Assembly (NCBI GenBank): GCA_947463915.1
Contig: CANHVO010000030.1
Span: 1 to 32,618, forward strand
DNA length: 32,618 nucleotides
Source: Planctomycetaceae bacterium
Lineage (GTDB): Bacteria; Planctomycetota; Planctomycetia; Pirellulales; Pirellulaceae
Reading direction: 5' to 3'
A model generated the notes under the pieces. The model was not told the DNA's origin, searched no databases, and saw only the letters and a program-made list of their open reading frames with translations. Below, piece after piece: positions 30,881 through 32,618 of this stretch. Numbering within the stretch: the first letter of the stretch is position 1; each line of letters opens with the position of its first letter. Position numbers and translations under genes: made by a program.

Positions 30881-32362
30881 ATGAAGCCCAAAACCATTGC
30901 CCCAGTGCCAGCCGTTCGGACTCGCTCCTTGAATCATTGGCCAATCAATCCATCAGGCAAGTTTGTTCTTTACTGGATGACCGCATTTCGACGCACTCGC
31001 TTCAATTTTTCACTTCAACGCGCTGTTGAGTTGTCGAACCATCTAAACAGGCCACTTGTGGTGTTTGAGGCGATTCGTTGTAACGGCAAGTGGATGTGCG
31101 ATCGTTTTCATCGGTTTTTGTTGGACGGCATGCTCGATAATGCGGCTACCATTCAAAAAACCAATGCGACCTATTGCGGCTATGTGGAAACGCGAGCCAA
31201 CGAAGCCAAAGGTTTGGTCGAAACGTTTTCTTCCCATGCTTGCGTAGTTGTCTCGGACGACTTCCCTTGCTTTTTTCATCCAGCGCTTTTCCAGAAGATT
31301 GCAAGCGTTTGGAAATGTGCATTGGAATTGGTCGATAGCAACACAATCATACCAATGCGCACCGCTGACAAGACTTTTACGGTCGCGCATTCCTATCGCA
31401 GGTACATGCAGAAGGAGGTCTACAAAGGCTTGCCTGACTTCCCAATGGAAAACCCTCTCGCTGAACTACACAGTCCGAAATTGGACGCGTTACCCGCTGA
31501 GCTAAAAGCGAAATGGCGAGTCTGGGAAAATCAAGCGGCTTCGAAAGAACTGAAATCGGTTTCCTTGGACTCGATCGCGATTGACCATTCGGTTCCGATT
31601 TGCGTCGAGCGGGGCGGGCCAGTCGAAGCAGGCAAAGTTCTCTCGCGGTTTGTCGAAGAGCGACTGAACGATTATGCCGAGGCGAGAAACGAACCGGAAA
31701 AGCAAGGCTCCAGCTGGCTATCCCCTTACTTGCATTTCGGGCACATCAGCCCCCATGAGGTCTTCCAACGAACCGCGATGGCTACGAAATGGACGCCAGA
31801 GAAACTGGAGAAGCCCAATGGAAAAATGACGGGCTTCTGGAACATGGGCGGAGATGCGGAAGCATTTATGGACCAGTTGATGACATGGCGAGAAATCGGC
31901 TTCAACATGTGTTGGCGAGAACGCAACTACGATCGGTTTGAGTCGCTCCCCGCGTGGGCACAGAAGACGCTCGATGATCATGCTGCTGATACTCGACCGA
32001 TCGTTTATGAATTATCACAATTGGAAGCGTCCAAGACACACGATCCACTTTGGAACGCGGCGCAGTTCCAGCTGGTACGTGAGGGCCGGATTCATAACTA
32101 CTTGAGGATGCTCTGGGGAAAAAAGATTTTGCAATGGACCGAATCTCCGCGAGAAGCGTTGCAGGTCATGATCCAGCTCAACAACAAATATGCGTTGGAT
32201 GGTCGTGATCCCAATTCGTATAGCGGAATCTTCTGGGTGCTAGGGCGATACGACCGGGCATGGGGACCGGAGCGCCCCATTTTTGGAAAGATTCGCTACA
32301 TGACCAGCGAGTCCACGCAGAGCAAGTACCGCGTCAAGCAGTACATCAAAATGTATTCGTAG
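30881..32362 (+). CDS. phr: Class II CPD photolyase
   Basis: 493 residues. It repairs cyclobutane pyrimidine dimers with light through FAD. The N-terminal alpha/beta domain begins with LYWMTAFRRTRFNFSLQRAV, the class II pattern with a conserved WM..F/QR block. The C-terminal FAD domain carries the class II hallmarks SWLSPYLHFGHIS, MDQLMTWREIGFN and RIHNYLRMLWGKKIL. It ends in the signature ALDGRDPNSYSGIFW, GRYDRAWGPERPIFGKIRYM. The length is normal for class II (about 450-500). The start ATG 30881 has no clear ribosome site. A class II enzyme is typical of a limited set of bacteria including planctomycetes. It is not linked in an operon to uvrA, which lies 20 kb away. Confidence 0.93.
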   Translation: MKPKTIAPVPAVRTRSLNHWPINPSGKFVLYWMTAFRRTRFNFSLQRAVELSNHLNRPLVVFEAIRCNGKWMCDRFHRFLLDGMLDNAATIQKTNATYCGYVETRANEAKGLVETFSSHACVVVSDDFPCFFHPALFQKIASVWKCALELVDSNTIIPMRTADKTFTVAHSYRRYMQKEVYKGLPDFPMENPLAELHSPKLDALPAELKAKWRVWENQAASKELKSVSLDSIAIDHSVPICVERGGPVEAGKVLSRFVEERLNDYAEARNEPEKQGSSWLSPYLHFGHISPHEVFQRTAMATKWTPEKLEKPNGKMTGFWNMGGDAEAFMDQLMTWREIGFNMCWRERNYDRFESLPAWAQKTLDDHAADTRPIVYELSQLEASKTHDPLWNAAQFQLVREGRIHNYLRMLWGKKILQWTESPREALQVMIQLNNKYALDGRDPNSYSGIFWVLGRYDRAWGPERPIFGKIRYMTSESTQSKYRVKQYIKMYS

Positions 32363-32376
32363 TCCGAAGTGAAAGA

Positions 32377-32393
32377 AGCAACTGAGAGTTGCT
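32377..32393. terminator. Small stem between convergent gene ends
   Basis: AGCAACT (32377-32383) pairs perfectly with AGTTGCT (32387-32393) over a three-base loop. It sits in the 30-nt gap between the photolyase stop and the acyltransferase stop. Without a T run its role as a terminator is only suggested by position. Confidence 0.35.
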
Positions 32394-32618
32394 CAGTGAA
32401 ACCACTTCTTGAGCTTAAGAAAATGCGACTCGAAAAGATGGAAAGAAAGCAATGCAGTTAAAGTGATGCATCCGAACATGCCCGCTACATAAATGATGCC
32501 AAATGCGATAGGGTTCGATGGTAAAAGATTGGTGAGGCTTGCTGCTGGCACAAGCGTAACCAGGGGCAACTGAACGACATACATGCCGTAGCTGTATTTC
32601 CCCAAGAATCGCAATACG
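32393..32618 (-). CDS. Acyltransferase 3 family protein, C-terminal end only
   Basis: The frame is open to the right edge, so the N-terminal part lies outside the window; about 74 residues are visible. They show the end of an integral membrane acyltransferase of the OafA/YrhL type: FLGKYSYGMYVVQLPL, the usual block before the last membrane helices, then two membrane segments (NPIAFGIIYVAGMFGCITLT, ALLSFHLFE) and the closing FESHFLKLKKWF. The family moves acetyl or other acyl groups onto sugars of surface polysaccharides. The TTG at 32614 is not a start; it lies inside the conserved block. The stop TGA is at 32393-32395, and the gene converges on the photolyase gene. Confidence 0.8.
   Translation of the reverse strand, partial: VLRFLGKYSYGMYVVQLPLVTLVPAASLTNLLPSNPIAFGIIYVAGMFGCITLTALLSFHLFESHFLKLKKWFH

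Noticed and set aside
1-32618. tRNA, rRNA or other known RNA genes
   Set aside because: No cloverleaf with a T-arm GTTCGA-type block and acceptor stem, and no rRNA-like segment, was seen in the spacers.

Overview
The window looks like chromosomal DNA from a planctomycete, most likely of the Pirellulales/Rhodopirellula type. The reasons are: DUF1573-type secreted proteins, an ECF sigma factor with a planctomycete-style region 4, a very long signal peptidase I, an acetylxylan-esterase-like alpha/beta hydrolase with a Tat-type leader, a YtcJ-type secreted amidohydrolase, moderate GC, weak Shine-Dalgarno signals and frequent GTG/TTG starts. This placement is inferred from gene content. No rRNA, tRNA, IS element, CRISPR array or origin was seen.

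Layout: 1-2573 (-) is the N-terminal two thirds of an HrpA-type DEAH helicase that runs off the left edge. 2765-6170 (+) is an AT-richer operon behind a good sigma-70-like promoter: an ECF sigma factor, a divergent DUF1573-like secreted protein, a small secreted protein with ten cysteines, and a secreted protein of unknown function. 6194-7429 (-) is an ABC-2 permease with no ATPase beside it. 12618-7750 (-) is a tightly overlapping operon: a lipoprotein, a membrane-bound polyamine aminopropyltransferase, and a UvrA that lacks the usual insertion domain. 12966-15044 (+) is a Tat-exported esterase. It converges on the broken 5' end of a second esterase gene (15369-15074), and a short repeat lies between them. 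hisA follows at 15634-16368. 20346-16498 (-) is lepB (with an insertion of about 400 residues), lptB and an unknown gene. 20822-25178 (+) is aceE-aceF, the E1 and E2 subunits of pyruvate dehydrogenase. The right end holds an SGNH-fold protein, a small secreted unknown, a secreted amidohydrolase, a canonical DUF1573 protein, a class II photolyase and the C-terminus of an acyltransferase that runs off the edge.

How the genes work together: central metabolism (PDH E1/E2, HisA), envelope work (LepB, LptB, lipoprotein, acyltransferase, several exported enzymes) and DNA maintenance (UvrA, class II photolyase, HrpA). The functional link inside the ECF operon is unknown, and it is the best candidate here for an undescribed system.

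The other strong signal is between genes. The spacers carry at least six kinds of palindrome with arms of about 17-28 nt. One family occurs four times and shows paired changes in its two arms; every copy lies just after the 3' end of a plus-strand gene. A second element of about 100 bp occurs twice, in opposite orientation, both times in a spacer between divergent genes.
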